Position numbers and translations under genes: made by a program | Part shown: piece by piece, positions 17,079-27,154 of the stretch | Position numbering within the stretch: the stretch's first letter is position 1 | How the letters are laid out: each line of letters opens with the position of its first letter | Assembly (NCBI RefSeq): GCF_011765625.1 | Contig: NZ_CP050313.1 | Location: 492,501-556,500 of the forward strand | DNA length: 64,000 nt | Source of the DNA: Shewanella aestuarii | Lineage (GTDB): Bacteria > Pseudomonadota > Gammaproteobacteria > Enterobacterales > Shewanellaceae | Direction of reading: 5' to 3' | The notes under the pieces: model-generated | Told to the model about the DNA's origin: nothing | Database searches by the model: none | The model's input: the letters and a program-made list of their open reading frames with translations, nothing else

Positions 17079-17933
17079 GTGAAGCAAAAACTAAATGCTT
17101 ACGCGCGTTTAATGCGAATAGATAGACCGATTGGTACGTTGTTGTTGCTATGGCCATGTTTAATGGCGCTCATTCTAGCGGCACAAGGTATGCCTGATAT
17201 TAAGGTGCTGATTATTTTTGTTTGTGGTGTGGTGGTGATGCGCGCTTGTGGCTGCATTATCAACGATTATGCCGACCGTAAATTAGATGCCCATGTTGAG
17301 CGCACTCAAATGCGACCTTTAGTATCAGGTGAGGTGAGCGTTAAAGAAGCACTGAGTTTATTTGTTATTTTAGGGTTAGTCGCGTTTAGTTTAGTGCTTT
17401 TTTTAAATACCCTAGTGGTGAAATTATCGGTTGTGGGCATTATATTGACCATTTTGTACCCGTTTATGAAGCGGGTAACCAATATGCCACAAATGTTTTT
17501 AGGGATAGTGTGGAGTTGGTCTATTCCAATGGCATACGCCGCTCAACTTGGTTATGTACCCGTTGAGGCTTGGTGGTTATTTGCGGCAAATTGGTGCTGG
17601 ACTGTTGCTTACGACACCATGTATGCCATGGTTGACCGCGATGATGACTTAAAGGTTGGTATTAAATCTACGGCAATTTTGTTCGGTCAGTATGATCGTC
17701 AATGGATAGGCTTGTTTCAATTAGCCGCTTTAGGCTGTTTTATGATGGCAGGTTGGTCAGCCGAGCGAGGTTTATTTTACGCGTTAGGCTTAGTTACATT
17801 TGTAGCCTTTAGCAGTTATCAACAATGGCTAATCTATGGCCGTGAACGTGCGCCATGCTTTAAAGCATTTTTAAATAATAATTGGGCAGGTTTTGCGTTG
17901 TTTGTCGCCTTAAGTGCTGATTACTATATGTAG
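17079..17933 (+). CDS. ubiA: 4-hydroxybenzoate polyprenyltransferase, UbiA
   Basis: Integral inner-membrane enzyme that attaches the polyprenyl tail to 4-hydroxybenzoate in ubiquinone synthesis. It has eight or nine predicted membrane helices and both Asp-rich Mg-diphosphate motifs (NDYADRKLD and DRDDDLKVG). I prefer GTG 17079 (284 aa) because GGAG lies six bases before it and [11 protein letters not shown] matches the usual N-terminus. The ATG at 17067 has no ribosome-binding site, though it would give 288 aa. It sits 22 bases after uvrD. ubiD, another ubiquinone gene, lies 3.5 kb away on the other strand. Confidence 0.94.
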   Translation: MKQKLNAYARLMRIDRPIGTLLLLWPCLMALILAAQGMPDIKVLIIFVCGVVVMRACGCIINDYADRKLDAHVERTQMRPLVSGEVSVKEALSLFVILGLVAFSLVLFLNTLVVKLSVVGIILTILYPFMKRVTNMPQMFLGIVWSWSIPMAYAAQLGYVPVEAWWLFAANWCWTVAYDTMYAMVDRDDDLKVGIKSTAILFGQYDRQWIGLFQLAALGCFMMAGWSAERGLFYALGLVTFVAFSSYQQWLIYGRERAPCFKAFLNNNWAGFALFVALSADYYM

Positions 17934-18091
17934 AGTTTTTAGATGCATATTTGCTTTTGGGGTGGCGAGTTATCTCATCGGAATATTAAATAAAAACATA
18001 GGTATAGCAAATATCGTTATAGTTTTTTTGCAGTTGTTTTATTTTAATAATCAAGATGGAAACGCTATTATATTTCACACATTAAATACAC

Positions 18092-18118
18092 ACATGCGCT
18101 TAATAAGTAAGCGCATGT
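18092..18118 (+). terminator. Strong hairpin downstream of ubiA
   Basis: Perfect 11-bp stem ACATGCGCTTA / TAAGCGCATGT with loop ATAAG, 160 bases after ubiA. There is no T tract, so it could be a Rho-dependent or processing structure rather than an intrinsic terminator. The rest of 17934-18180 is AT-rich with no supported gene. Confidence 0.4.
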
Positions 18119-18180
18119 TACGTGGTATTTGGTCACAATGATTAAGTGTGTTTTTAGCTGACCAATGGTTTAAGGCTTAA

Positions 18181-18243
18181 TCCTTAATCCTTAATCCTTA
18201 ATCCTTAATCCTTAATCCTTAATCCTTAATCCTTAATCCTTAA
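18181..18243. repeat. Heptanucleotide tandem repeat (TCCTTAA)x9
   Basis: Nine perfect head-to-tail copies of TCCTTAA, preceded by one degenerate copy (GGCTTAA). The array covers the last two codons and stop of the minus-strand MazG-like gene. Because each added copy lies after the first stop codon met, changes in copy number would not alter the protein. It is a likely variable-number locus. Confidence 0.95.
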
Positions 18244-18811
18244 CTAACGAAGTTAAATCAGCCGGGCGGTAATAAACCGACTTTAACACTTTGCCTTGGC
18301 GAACCACTTTACCGGCCATTTCGACATCTTTGGCACATTTAGCAATGATAAACTCACCTTTGCTACTGCCAACAATTTCAACACCTTGCTTAGCGTAATG
18401 TGCAATAGTTTCGTCTAATTCTTGCTGATTGCGGCACACTTTGCTCATGTTGCTTGAATGGACTTCATCCCAACAGCGAATAAAGTCGATTTCGCGGTTT
18501 TTCGCTACGTTGAGTAATAAGTCAATCAAATAGCTAATTTCTAGTCTGTCGGCGACTTTGGCGGCGCCTAAGTGCACTAAGCGCCCCATTAATACATATA
18601 CCGAATCAACAATGGCATCGGCTTGTTCAACACGGCAATCTGCTTCGGCAAGTTCAGTCAGCTCTTCAATGATAAGTGAGGTGTGCAAGGTATCGGCTTT
18701 TGCATCTATGCTAGATTCATCTTCAACAGGTAAATCGAAGGTGGTTCTAAATTCAAAAATATCGCGGTACAGATGATCGTAAATCGGTTGTGTTAGTTGA
18801 CTGAGCTGCAT
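18233..18811 (-). CDS. MazG-like / PRA-PH superfamily nucleotide pyrophosphohydrolase
   Basis: Predicted all-alpha NTP pyrophosphatase, 192 aa, that hydrolyses a nucleotide to its monophosphate and pyrophosphate; the substrate is unknown. The Mg-binding signature is visible as IIEELTELAEADCR (E-x-x-E) followed by DAIVDSVYVLMG (the downstream E/D-x-x-D helix). The C-terminal part (from about 125) is additional to the minimal MazG fold. The coding sequence ends inside a heptamer tandem array. The chemoreceptor gene lies 15 bases upstream on the same strand, so the two may be co-transcribed. Confidence 0.82.
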   Translation of the reverse strand: MQLSQLTQPIYDHLYRDIFEFRTTFDLPVEDESSIDAKADTLHTSLIIEELTELAEADCRVEQADAIVDSVYVLMGRLVHLGAAKVADRLEISYLIDLLLNVAKNREIDFIRCWDEVHSSNMSKVCRNQQELDETIAHYAKQGVEIVGSSKGEFIIAKCAKDVEMAGKVVRQGKVLKSVYYRPADLTSLVKD

Positions 18812-18826
18812 GATTAACCTTAAAAA

Positions 18827-20365
18827 TTATCCAAATGTGTTTCTAAGCCCTTTGGCTTTTTCAGCATTTTGCTGAATATTCTGCGCTGCTGATCCTATCA
18901 CAATTAGGTTATCAACATTACTTTGACTGAGTTCGCTGATTTGGTGAATATTGTGGGTCATTTCATTGGTAACCGCTTTTTGTTGTTCAGCGGCAACCGC
19001 ACTTTGCTGGGTAAATTGATTAATACCGGTGACTTGCTGGTACGCTTGTTCAAATTGCTCGGCAACATGACTGATTTCATCGACACAATTGGCCGCTTGT
19101 TGTTTACTGCTTTGCATTTGTTGCGACCATTTGTTGAGCATGGTGTGCATTGATTGCACGCTTTTTGAAATAAGATCGGTGGATAACTGGGTGCGAGTCG
19201 AAAGAGCCCGTACCTCGTCGGCCACTACGGCAAAGCCGCGACCTTGCTCGCCGGCGCGGGCGGCTTCAATGGCGGCATTTAATGCTAACAAGTTGGTTTG
19301 CTCTGCGATGCCGTTAATTTCTAACATGGCATTAGCCACATTTTCTGCTTCTTTATTAAGAAGGTGTGCATTTTCAGCCGCTTCGGTGACAGAACGAGTG
19401 AGGTTTTCGATATTGTCTCGGTTCGTTTTCATGGCCCCAAGATTATCAACACATACTAGCTGAACTTGTTCAACGCTTGTTGAGGTTGATACGGCATGTT
19501 GCGCCATTTCAGCAGCGGTCATGTTCATTTCTTCGATCGCAGTGGCAATTTGATTAATTTGATCTGTTTGTTGCTCAATACTTTGATTGGCTTGTTTTGC
19601 GGTTGCTACGAGTTCATTGGCAATGCGATCAAGGTGATTGCCTTGATCTTGAGCTCGGCCAAGTACCCCTTGCATTTTGGCTTGGTTCATTTTGAGTTGA
19701 AAATCCAACACAGAGCTATTGCTGTTACCACAAAAAACTAAACGGCTAACCGAATCATAGTCATTTTTATATTGAGTAATTTTGGCAGGAATACTAAATA
19801 GCTCTTCTTTAAACAACCCAGCTAACACAACGGCAAATAAGATAAAGGCAAATGAGGCAAAGACACTTGTGCTAATTCCTAAGGTTATTGCGCCAGCCAT
19901 AACCAATAAAGCGCCAATAAGCTGCTTTTGACTAAAACTCAGTGGATTGGAAATTTTTTTACCTTGAAGAATGCTTGCATAAAGGCGGGTTGCATTTTGA
20001 ATATATTCAGGTTTTGCTTTAATACGAACAGATTGATAACCGGTTATTTTTCCATTTTCATATAAGGGTGAAACAAAAGCATCAACCCAATAATAACTGC
20101 CATCTTTACAACGGTTTTTAACTATGCCGCGCCATGAGTCACCGGCTTTTAATCTATCCCATAAGTCTTGAAAGGCCGCTGCGGGCATATCTGGGTGGCG
20201 GACAAGGTTATGGTTATGACTAACGAGTTCTTGTTCGCTATACCCTGAAATACGGATAAAGCATGGGTTTGCATAGGTAATAATGCCGCGAGTATCGGTA
20301 ATTGAGACCAGTTCGTCGTCAGGGGCTAATTTAACTTCTTTGTTAGTGACTGGCTTATTTCGCAT
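18827..20365 (-). CDS. PAS-containing methyl-accepting chemotaxis protein (Aer-like)
   Basis: Membrane chemoreceptor of 512 aa with Aer layout: an N-terminal cytoplasmic PAS domain (about 15-120; [20 protein letters not shown], then a [20 protein letters not shown] core), two close hydrophobic segments (about 150-195) anchoring it without a periplasmic domain, and a signalling domain whose tip reads [19 protein letters not shown]. The likely role is energy or redox taxis through an FAD- or haem-bound PAS. The MazG-like gene follows. Confidence 0.92.
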   Translation of the reverse strand: MRNKPVTNKEVKLAPDDELVSITDTRGIITYANPCFIRISGYSEQELVSHNHNLVRHPDMPAAAFQDLWDRLKAGDSWRGIVKNRCKDGSYYWVDAFVSPLYENGKITGYQSVRIKAKPEYIQNATRLYASILQGKKISNPLSFSQKQLIGALLVMAGAITLGISTSVFASFAFILFAVVLAGLFKEELFSIPAKITQYKNDYDSVSRLVFCGNSNSSVLDFQLKMNQAKMQGVLGRAQDQGNHLDRIANELVATAKQANQSIEQQTDQINQIATAIEEMNMTAAEMAQHAVSTSTSVEQVQLVCVDNLGAMKTNRDNIENLTRSVTEAAENAHLLNKEAENVANAMLEINGIAEQTNLLALNAAIEAARAGEQGRGFAVVADEVRALSTRTQLSTDLISKSVQSMHTMLNKWSQQMQSSKQQAANCVDEISHVAEQFEQAYQQVTGINQFTQQSAVAAEQQKAVTNEMTHNIHQISELSQSNVDNLIVIGSAAQNIQQNAEKAKGLRNTFG

Positions 20366-20589
20366 GTGGTAAATCCATTTATTATTGTTAATTATCGTTT
20401 TGAAACTAAAGTTGCAGGTAGTACAACTTTCAGTATAGATTTATTGGAATGTTACTGATTGGTTAACGAATTCGGTTTTGCTAATTTTAGTGGAAAACAT
20501 GATCTAGTTCACTAAATATACCCGCGGCGATACAAATGGTTACATATTGAGGTGAGAGGGTGTGATGGGGAATTGCTTGTTGATATTGA

Positions 20590-20627
20590 TAAAAAAACAC
20601 CTAACATTTCGGTTAGGTATTTTTTTA
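20590..20627 (-). terminator. Terminator of the fre gene
   Basis: ACCTAAC / GTTAGGT stem with an ATTTCG loop; read on the minus strand it is followed by GTTTTTTT. T tracts on both sides make it potentially bidirectional. The gap 20366-20589 holds no gene that I can support. Confidence 0.82.
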
Positions 20628-20657
20628 AATTATTGATTTATAGTTTTATTTTATGTT

Positions 20658-21356
20658 CTATTTTATAAAGGCAAAGGCGTCGCCATATAAATGCGCTTCT
20701 TCAAAACCGATTTCACGGAATGCTTCGCGTGCGGCGCCAACCATATCAAAACGACCGGCGATATAAATATCGTAGCCATTTAAGCTGATAAAATCATGTT
20801 TGATTTGCTCAATGAGGTTGGCTTGCTTACCCTTCCAATCTGGGCCTGCCAGTTCAACAACGGGAATAAACTCTAACCAATCATGCTCGTTGTGCCATTG
20901 ACGGGCAATAGATTGATAATACATTGCTTCTTCAGTTCGACATCCCCAATACAGTTGAGTTTTAACCTTTTGTTGAGTAGCAATCTGATCTTCGACAATA
21001 CTTTTGATGTAAGAAAAACCTGTGCCGCCAGCGATCAAAATACGTGGGCGTTGGCTATCGCTGCGTAAAAATGCTTCCCCTGCCGGTGCTTCAATATCAA
21101 TATGAGTGGCGGTTTGTAAGCGCTCAACCACTTGCATTGGATAGCTTTCGCTAACCGCAGCACCAATGTGAAGCTCAATTTTGTCAGCATTTGGGGCTGA
21201 GGCAATTGAAAAAGGACGTTTGTCTTTTTCGCCCATCACCACAGATAAATATTGGCCTGCTTTAAAATCAAATGTGGCTTCAGGTTTTAAGATGACTTGA
21301 TAAACAGCATCATTAAACGGAGTAACTTTTTCTATCTGACAACGAATGGTTTTCAT
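20658..21356 (-). CDS. fre: NAD(P)H-flavin reductase
   Basis: Cytosolic flavin reductase of 232 aa (Fre/LuxG family) that uses NAD(P)H to reduce free FMN, FAD or riboflavin. The flavin-binding RPFSIASAP segment (about residue 47) and the nucleotide-binding GGTGFSYIKS segment (about 112) are in place, as are SPLYWG-type and YIAGRFDMV strands near the C-terminus. Length equals E. coli Fre (233 aa). It lies just downstream of ubiD, a neighbour pair common in this group, and reduced flavin could feed the prenyl-FMN cofactor UbiD needs; that link is inference. Confidence 0.93.
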   Translation of the reverse strand: MKTIRCQIEKVTPFNDAVYQVILKPEATFDFKAGQYLSVVMGEKDKRPFSIASAPNADKIELHIGAAVSESYPMQVVERLQTATHIDIEAPAGEAFLRSDSQRPRILIAGGTGFSYIKSIVEDQIATQQKVKTQLYWGCRTEEAMYYQSIARQWHNEHDWLEFIPVVELAGPDWKGKQANLIEQIKHDFISLNGYDIYIAGRFDMVGAAREAFREIGFEEAHLYGDAFAFIK

Positions 21357-21465
21357 CTAACGTCCTTTGGGCCCTTTCTTTGAAGGTGTTTTATCATTTG
21401 CTAAATTATAGCGGTTATAGGGTATATATTGTTAAGACTTTTATTGGGCCTTATGGTTATTCCAC

Positions 21466-22947
21466 CTAGAGTGTTGGTTGCTCATCTATACCTAAATCAC
21501 TCCATATCTGATCAACTCTTTGTTTAACCGACTCATCCATTACAATAGGCGTACCCCATTCGCGATTTGTTTCACCTTGCCACTTGTTCGTGGCATCTAA
21601 GCCCATTTTTGAGCCAAGGCCCGCTACAGGGGAGGCAAAATCTAGGTAATCAATTGGTGTGTTATCTATCATTACGGTATCGCGTGTGGGATCCATGCGC
21701 GTGGTAATCGCCCAAATAACATCTTGCCAGTCGCGGCAATTAACATCGTCATCAACCACCACAATAAATTTGGTATACATGAATTGGCGTAAGAAAGACC
21801 ATGCCCCCATCATCACCCGTTTGGCATGACCAGGGTATTGCTTACGAATTGAAATAATCGCCATGCGATATGAACAGCCTTCAGGCGGTAAATAGAAGTC
21901 GATAATTTCAGGGTATTGTTTACGTAAAATAGGCACAAAGACTTCATTTAATGCCACACCTAGCATTGCCGGTTCATCAGGTGGACGGCCGGTATAGGTG
22001 CTGTGATAAATGGCATCTTTACGATGGGTAATATGGGTGACGGTGAACACAGGGAATGAGTCTGTTTCGTTATAATAGCCTGTGTGATCACCATATGGGC
22101 CTTCTTCAGCCATTTCTTCGGGTTCAATATAGCCTTCTAAAATGATTTCGCTGGTGGCGGGGACTTCCAAATCGCAGCTTATTGCTTTGCAGACTTCGGT
22201 GCGTTCACCACGCAATAACCCTGCGAAGGCATATTCGCTCATCGCATCAGGAACTGGAGTAACAGCACCTAAAATAGTGACCGGATCACTGCCTAAAGCG
22301 ACAACTACTGGGTAGCGCTCACCGGGATGTTTTTCTTTAAAATCTTTAAAGTCTAATGCCCCGCCACGGTGATCGAGCCAGCGCATAATGAGTTTGTTTT
22401 TAGCTAATAATTGCTGGCGATAAATGCCGAGGTTTTGACGTTTTTGACGTGGTCCCTTGGTGATGGTTAATCCCCAAGTGACTAGTGGCGCAACATCGCC
22501 CGGCCAGCAGTGCTGAATAGGTAAGGCGGTTAAATCAACCTCTTCTCCAGTTTTAACGACTTCTTGGCAAGGTGGATTACGAACTGTTTTGGGTGGCATG
22601 TTTAAAGCTTGTTTAAACATGGGGATTTTAGCAATGGCATCTTTAAAGCCGCGCGGTGGTTCCGGTTCTTTTAAAAAGGCTAGCAGTTCGCCCACGTCAC
22701 GCAGTGTTAACGGGTCTTCTTTGCCCAGCGCCATGGCAACGCGTTTAGGGGTGCCAAATAGATTGGCTAACACTGGCATGGTGTGATTAGTGGGATTTTC
22801 GAATAATAATGCCGGGCCGCCTGAGCGTAATACTCGGTCAGCGATCTCGGTCATCTCTAAATGGGGATCGACGGGATGACTAATACGCTTTAGTTCACCA
22901 TTGGCTTCAAGATGTGTGATGAAGCTGCGTAAATCCTTGAAACTCAT
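21466..22947 (-). CDS. ubiD: 3-octaprenyl-4-hydroxybenzoate decarboxylase, UbiD
   Basis: Prenylated-FMN-dependent decarboxylase of the ubiquinone pathway, removing the carboxyl group from polyprenyl-hydroxybenzoate, the UbiA product. The 493-aa protein matches the family length and carries [33 protein letters not shown] and [10 protein letters not shown], including the conserved Arg/Glu active-site residues. fre lies 109 bases downstream on the same strand. Confidence 0.96.
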   Translation of the reverse strand: MSFKDLRSFITHLEANGELKRISHPVDPHLEMTEIADRVLRSGGPALLFENPTNHTMPVLANLFGTPKRVAMALGKEDPLTLRDVGELLAFLKEPEPPRGFKDAIAKIPMFKQALNMPPKTVRNPPCQEVVKTGEEVDLTALPIQHCWPGDVAPLVTWGLTITKGPRQKRQNLGIYRQQLLAKNKLIMRWLDHRGGALDFKDFKEKHPGERYPVVVALGSDPVTILGAVTPVPDAMSEYAFAGLLRGERTEVCKAISCDLEVPATSEIILEGYIEPEEMAEEGPYGDHTGYYNETDSFPVFTVTHITHRKDAIYHSTYTGRPPDEPAMLGVALNEVFVPILRKQYPEIIDFYLPPEGCSYRMAIISIRKQYPGHAKRVMMGAWSFLRQFMYTKFIVVVDDDVNCRDWQDVIWAITTRMDPTRDTVMIDNTPIDYLDFASPVAGLGSKMGLDATNKWQGETNREWGTPIVMDESVKQRVDQIWSDLGIDEQPTL

Positions 22948-23084
22948 ACCTACCGCCTGTATTGCTAATCCTATGTGGCGCGCACTATAGCATTTTTATA
23001 ATTTGGGGTTAAGCCATTTGATTTTAACTCAGTCAGTTTAGGTATATTATCTTTTAATGGTTTGGTATTTTAGGCGAGAATATC

Positions 23085-23615
23085 ATGTTAAAGATCCAGC
23101 AAACTGCGGTGTTAATGGCGATCGTTGCGCTACCATTGAGCGGTTTTTCTTTGTCTGCACTGGCGCAAGGCCCGTTAGCTTATGAGCATTTAAACCAGCC
23201 AAAATCATCTGTGAATCATCAGTTATCCAAATATCATCATAGGCCTCATCATCCCATTCGCCCTCACTATCGTGGTTATCGTGATCCTTGGCGCTGGGGA
23301 GCCGGTTGGAATAATTATTGGGGCCCCAGTTTTGGCATTGGTTGGAGTAGCGGTTATCGATGGGGGAATGACTGGCGTTACCCTTATCGTTATAACCGAT
23401 ATCAAAATGATGCTTATTCTTATCAACCCGTTAGGACTGATCCTGTAAGTAAAGCTCCACCAGAGCAAACAACCACTTCAGTTCAGTACGATTCTGGCTT
23501 AAAAACGTTACCGGATAATGCGAGGGTGATTCAGCAAGATGGCAAGGTCTTATATCAGTGGCAAGGGCAAATTTATGCTTATGATTGGAATCTCAAAATC
23601 TATGTTAAACAATAG
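23085..23615 (+). CDS. Exported His/Tyr/Trp-rich protein of unknown function
   Basis: A 176-aa protein with a signal peptide (about 1-27, ending ALAQ). Residues 45-110 form a low-complexity region rich in His, Arg, Trp, Tyr and Gly (for instance KYHHRPHHPIRPHYRGYR and WRYPYRYNRYQ). The C-terminal third (LPDNARVIQQDGKVLYQWQGQIYAYDW) resembles the small beta repeats of DUF6515-type periplasmic proteins. Metal binding by the His cluster is possible but unproven. Its stop abuts, base to base, the stop of the convergent diguanylate cyclase gene. Confidence 0.7.
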   Translation: MLKIQQTAVLMAIVALPLSGFSLSALAQGPLAYEHLNQPKSSVNHQLSKYHHRPHHPIRPHYRGYRDPWRWGAGWNNYWGPSFGIGWSSGYRWGNDWRYPYRYNRYQNDAYSYQPVRTDPVSKAPPEQTTTSVQYDSGLKTLPDNARVIQQDGKVLYQWQGQIYAYDWNLKIYVKQ

Positions 23616-24935
23616 TTAATCATAGCCAGCTTGGTCAATATCTTCAAATAAACAGTATTCTCTGCGTGGGTCGTGCTTTGCAATATACATGGCGGTATCA
23701 GCTGCAGTGATTAAGGTGAGGCTATTTTTTCCATGGGCTGGAAATTGACTAATACCAATACTCGCGCCAACATTGATGGTATCGTTGCCCATTTTCATTG
23801 GCAGTTTTATCACATCTAAAATTTGTTGGGTTTTAGCGATAATATCTGTACGGCTTTCGATAAAATCTAACCACACAACAAACTCATCACCGCCAAAACG
23901 CCCGACAAAATCACTACTTCTAAGGCTCATGATTAATCGTTTGGCTATTTGGGTAAGTACTTCATCACCGGTTTGATGACCTAAGGTGTCGTTAATAATT
24001 TTAAAGCGATCAAGGTCGATAAATAGCAATGCGGCTTGTTGTTGGGAGCGTGCGTCTCTGGTGATGGCAAGATCAATTTGTTTAATAAATGCACGGCGAT
24101 TGTAGATAGCTGTTAGCTCGTCATGTTCCGCTAAATAAGTGAGTTTAACTTGTTGCTCTGTCAATTTCTGGGTTTGTCTGGCAACTTCTTCTTTTAGGGC
24201 TTCTTTTTTAATGGTGGTGCTTTCAAGTGATGACGTCATTTGATTAAAGTGTTGTGCCATTTCTGAAAACTCATCGGTATTTTGATACTTAATACGGCTA
24301 TGTAAATGACCCTCGGCTAAATTTTTCATCCCAATAATGAGTGTTTTCATACCTTGTCTAAAGCGGAATAAAGTCATGGATGACCATAATGTTACGGTTA
24401 GCGACAGTAAAAATACCACGACAGAGACTACGATAAGTAAGGTTTGTTGCGTTTGTTTAGCTTGTGCAATGGTAAGTTGGTGAAGGTTAGTCATGTCTTC
24501 AGTCATTCTTTCAATATTCATGCTGTATTTTGCTTTCAACAGTCGCTCTGAATTGATTCGTTCTTGCTCGGTTTGAATCTGTGAAGATTTAGATAATTGA
24601 GTATTAAATAACACCCTAATGTTAGTATTAAGTCGATTAAGATTATCAAGCACTCTTTGTTGTTGGCTATTCCACTGCATTTTTCGTGTTAGCTCAAAGG
24701 CTAAATTAGCTTGACGGGTATTGAGTTCATTTAAACTCATTTGGTCGCTATATTCTTCATATAGCCATAATTGACTGCGCAAACTGTCGATGCTTAACTG
24801 AATTCGCATTGAGTGATTCAGTTGAGAATAGATTTTTTGTTGATATAGATGGGCTTGAAATAATGTAGCGCCTACAGCAAGCGTCAAAAGGGTGCATAAA
24901 AACGCTGTCAGATTTAGGCGCGCGGCAAACCTCAT
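23616..24935 (-). CDS. Membrane diguanylate cyclase with HAMP and GGDEF domains
   Basis: Predicted to make cyclic di-GMP from two GTP. The 439-aa protein has a transmembrane helix at about 8-28, a helical periplasmic region, a second membrane helix (about 165-190), a HAMP domain, a short coiled coil and a C-terminal GGDEF domain. The active motif is RFGGDEF, and an RSSD inhibitory I-site lies exactly five residues before GGDEF, so product inhibition is expected. Its start overlaps the stop of the upstream binding-protein gene by one base, which suggests that the lipoprotein supplies the signal. Confidence 0.92.
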   Translation of the reverse strand: MRFAARLNLTAFLCTLLTLAVGATLFQAHLYQQKIYSQLNHSMRIQLSIDSLRSQLWLYEEYSDQMSLNELNTRQANLAFELTRKMQWNSQQQRVLDNLNRLNTNIRVLFNTQLSKSSQIQTEQERINSERLLKAKYSMNIERMTEDMTNLHQLTIAQAKQTQQTLLIVVSVVVFLLSLTVTLWSSMTLFRFRQGMKTLIIGMKNLAEGHLHSRIKYQNTDEFSEMAQHFNQMTSSLESTTIKKEALKEEVARQTQKLTEQQVKLTYLAEHDELTAIYNRRAFIKQIDLAITRDARSQQQAALLFIDLDRFKIINDTLGHQTGDEVLTQIAKRLIMSLRSSDFVGRFGGDEFVVWLDFIESRTDIIAKTQQILDVIKLPMKMGNDTINVGASIGISQFPAHGKNSLTLITAADTAMYIAKHDPRREYCLFEDIDQAGYD

Positions 24936-25930
24936 TAATGTTCCCCTTGATGTTGCTTGATGGCAGATTCAAACAACCTTCTATCAATAATCATTCTTAT
25001 ATCGATTCGATTATCTTGGGGGGCTAAATTTCTGTCAATTGCCCATTGTAACTGTGATTGTATATTTGATACTAAGGCATTACTTAATGACAGTCTGAAG
25101 GTGTAATCTGGCCAAAGATAGCTTAATTGGGCCCTATCTATCTCTAATATTTTACTCATTATTTGTTGAGTTTTTTGCGGATTTTGATGCATGTAATCAA
25201 TCGCTTCATTCAACGCGTTGAGGATGTTTTGCATACTCTTTTCGTCAATAGGATTGGTTTTTAAACGGATTAAATTAAACGAGAGATTGTATAAACCCTT
25301 GGTTCTCATTATCTGGTTGTGCAGACCGATTTCTTTATATAACTCATAGCCTGAAGGCTCCCATGCCGAAACTATATCAACTTGATTGGCAAGTAGTGCG
25401 GGGATTAATTCGGTAGAGCTTAAGTAAACTCTTTCTACATTGATATGTTGCATGTGATGCAGCATGAGTACACTATCAAAGAAAAACTCACTGGCGCTTC
25501 CTTTCACGACTCCCACTTTTGCGCCTTCAATGTTGGCCAGATTTTGGTATTTTTGAGGCGATAAGGTTAGCAGTTTTACATCGTTATCCGATTCCACAAA
25601 GCTAGTCATAATGGCAAAGTCATTGCGATAAAAACTATTAAACGCAGCGACGGTTTCAGACGATGTAGCAAAATCTACATTACCTGCGGCCAATTCATCA
25701 AAGCACTTCACGCCACCGTTTTCTCTTTGAAGTATTACATTAACCTTGTGTTGTTTAAATAATCCGAGATGATGCGCGACAAAAATGGGGCTAGATAATG
25801 GGGTATTTGATACCGCAATGGTAAAAGTGTTGCTAGTGTCATCACTGACAATATGTTCAACATTTTTAGTTTCGTTAGCTGGTTGGCAACCGACGAGCAG
25901 TATCATCAATGCGACATAAAATAGCTTCAT
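24935..25930 (-). CDS. NMT1/THI5-type substrate-binding lipoprotein
   Basis: Periplasmic solute-binding protein of the NitT/TauT/thiamine-precursor type, 331 aa, anchored as a lipoprotein: the signal peptide ends LLVGC with Cys15 as the lipid site. The binding fold reads NTPLSSPIFVAHHLGLFKQH, then VDFATSSETVAAF and GAKVGVVKGSASEF. No permease or ATPase gene is nearby; instead the gene overlaps a diguanylate cyclase by one base, so sensing rather than transport is likely. The ligand is unknown. Its divergent neighbour is another binding protein. Confidence 0.88.
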   Translation of the reverse strand: MKLFYVALMILLVGCQPANETKNVEHIVSDDTSNTFTIAVSNTPLSSPIFVAHHLGLFKQHKVNVILQRENGGVKCFDELAAGNVDFATSSETVAAFNSFYRNDFAIMTSFVESDNDVKLLTLSPQKYQNLANIEGAKVGVVKGSASEFFFDSVLMLHHMQHINVERVYLSSTELIPALLANQVDIVSAWEPSGYELYKEIGLHNQIMRTKGLYNLSFNLIRLKTNPIDEKSMQNILNALNEAIDYMHQNPQKTQQIMSKILEIDRAQLSYLWPDYTFRLSLSNALVSNIQSQLQWAIDRNLAPQDNRIDIRMIIDRRLFESAIKQHQGEH

Positions 25931-26174
25931 AGGTACCTGATTGGCAGGGTTATTGTTATAAGTGTAGCGCTATATTCATATTTAGGTATGAATGATGATA
26001 AATTTTCTGTCGTATTTATTACAAAAGCTGCTATGAGCTAACCTAGCGCACATTGTTGATCTATCTTGCTAAAGCTCCACCAAATCAGTTGTTAACTCAT
26101 ATTTATAACTATTGGTTAAGTCACTCATATATATGTGCAAACGTATTCATTTTGACAGTAGACGACCTGTGTGA

Positions 26175-26193
26175 CATTAACAGTTTGTTAATG
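26175..26193. promoter_or_regulatory. Palindrome in the divergent sensory-operon promoter region
   Basis: CATTAACA-GTT-TGTTAATG, perfect 8-bp arms with a 3-base centre, in the 337-base gap between two divergent binding-protein operons. It looks like a repressor or activator site; the factor is unknown. No other gene was found in 25931-26267. Confidence 0.4.
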
Positions 26194-26267
26194 CTCTGTT
26201 ATTTCTACCTATAGTGTTTGTCGTGCATGTTTAAAAATAAGAATTAATAATCCTTAAAGGAGTGTTT

Positions 26268-27154
26268 GTGCACTTAATATCTGAGTTTTCAATTAAGCAG
26301 TCTGTCAAGATTGCTCTTATATGTATGCTGTTTTTGATTCATATAAATGTGATTGCAAAACCACTGCTTATTCCAGGCGTTGAAGGAGGAACCACTTTAC
26401 CGGTAACTCTGCTTGAAGAAGTCGTTAAACGCAGTGATGTTTATGACTCTATCACTTTTGCCTATGGTTCAAGGGGGATACCAGTTTTAGTAAAACAGTA
26501 AATGACCTTAATGCGGGAACATTGGATCTATTATGGACCGCGACATCAACAGAATATGAATCACAATTACTAGCGGTTTATTTTCCACTCTATCGCGGGA
26601 CGTTAGGGATGCGATTAGGGATTGTAAGAGATAATAATACGTCGTTATTTAGTAATGTTAAAAACCTTGCTGATTTACAACGGTTTACGGCCTGCCAAGG
26701 TAAAATGTGGGCAGATACTCACGTGCTTGAAGCTAATGGAATTAAAGTGGCTAAAAGCTTAGGTTATCCGAATATTTTCCCGATGGTTGAGGCCGATAGA
26801 TGTGACTATTTTCCTAGGGCTATTTTTGAGCCTTGGGTTGAGGTTGAGAGAGAAGCTCAGTACCAGCTGCAAGTTGAGCCGCATATTATGCTGCGCTACA
26901 AAATGCCATTTTTCTTTTTTGTGAAACAGGGCAATTTAGCATTAGCTGATCACTTAAATACTATTTTGTTTGCCATGTTTGAAGATGGCACTTACCAAAA
27001 GTTATTCAATGCCGATGCCGATGTAAAAAAAGCATTGAAATTAGGTCATTTGAATAAACGGGTAGTGATTGATCTTACTAATCCTTATGTTTCTGATCGT
27101 GTAAACGCTATCCCTAGTCAAGTTTGGTTTGACCCTATTGCTGGAACAAAATAA
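26268..27154 (+). pseudogene. Substrate-binding protein gene with a one-base frameshift
   Basis: Two adjacent frames make one periplasmic binding protein. Frame one (GTG 26268, AAGGAG five bases upstream) encodes a signal peptide and the first strand, ITFAYGSRG, then stops at 26499-26501. The next frame continues sensibly from 26471 (DTSFSKTVNDLNAGTLDLLW) to the stop at 27154. Adding one G to the G5 tract at 26473-26477 restores a single product of about 295 aa. So it is a loss-of-function indel, a phase-variable tract, or a sequencing error. It overlaps the chemoreceptor gene by one base and probably served as its ligand-binding partner. Confidence 0.82.

Noticed and set aside
17914..18141. 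75-codon open frame after ubiA
   Set aside because: Overlaps the ubiA end and the hairpin at 18092; hydrophobic by AT-richness only, no ribosome-binding site.
18181..18243. Heptamer array considered as a CRISPR or iteron origin
   Set aside because: Seven-base units with no spacers, no replication gene and no DnaA boxes nearby.
19089..19463. 124-codon open frame opposite the Aer-like chemoreceptor
   Set aside because: Shadow of the conserved MCP signalling domain; no ribosome-binding site.
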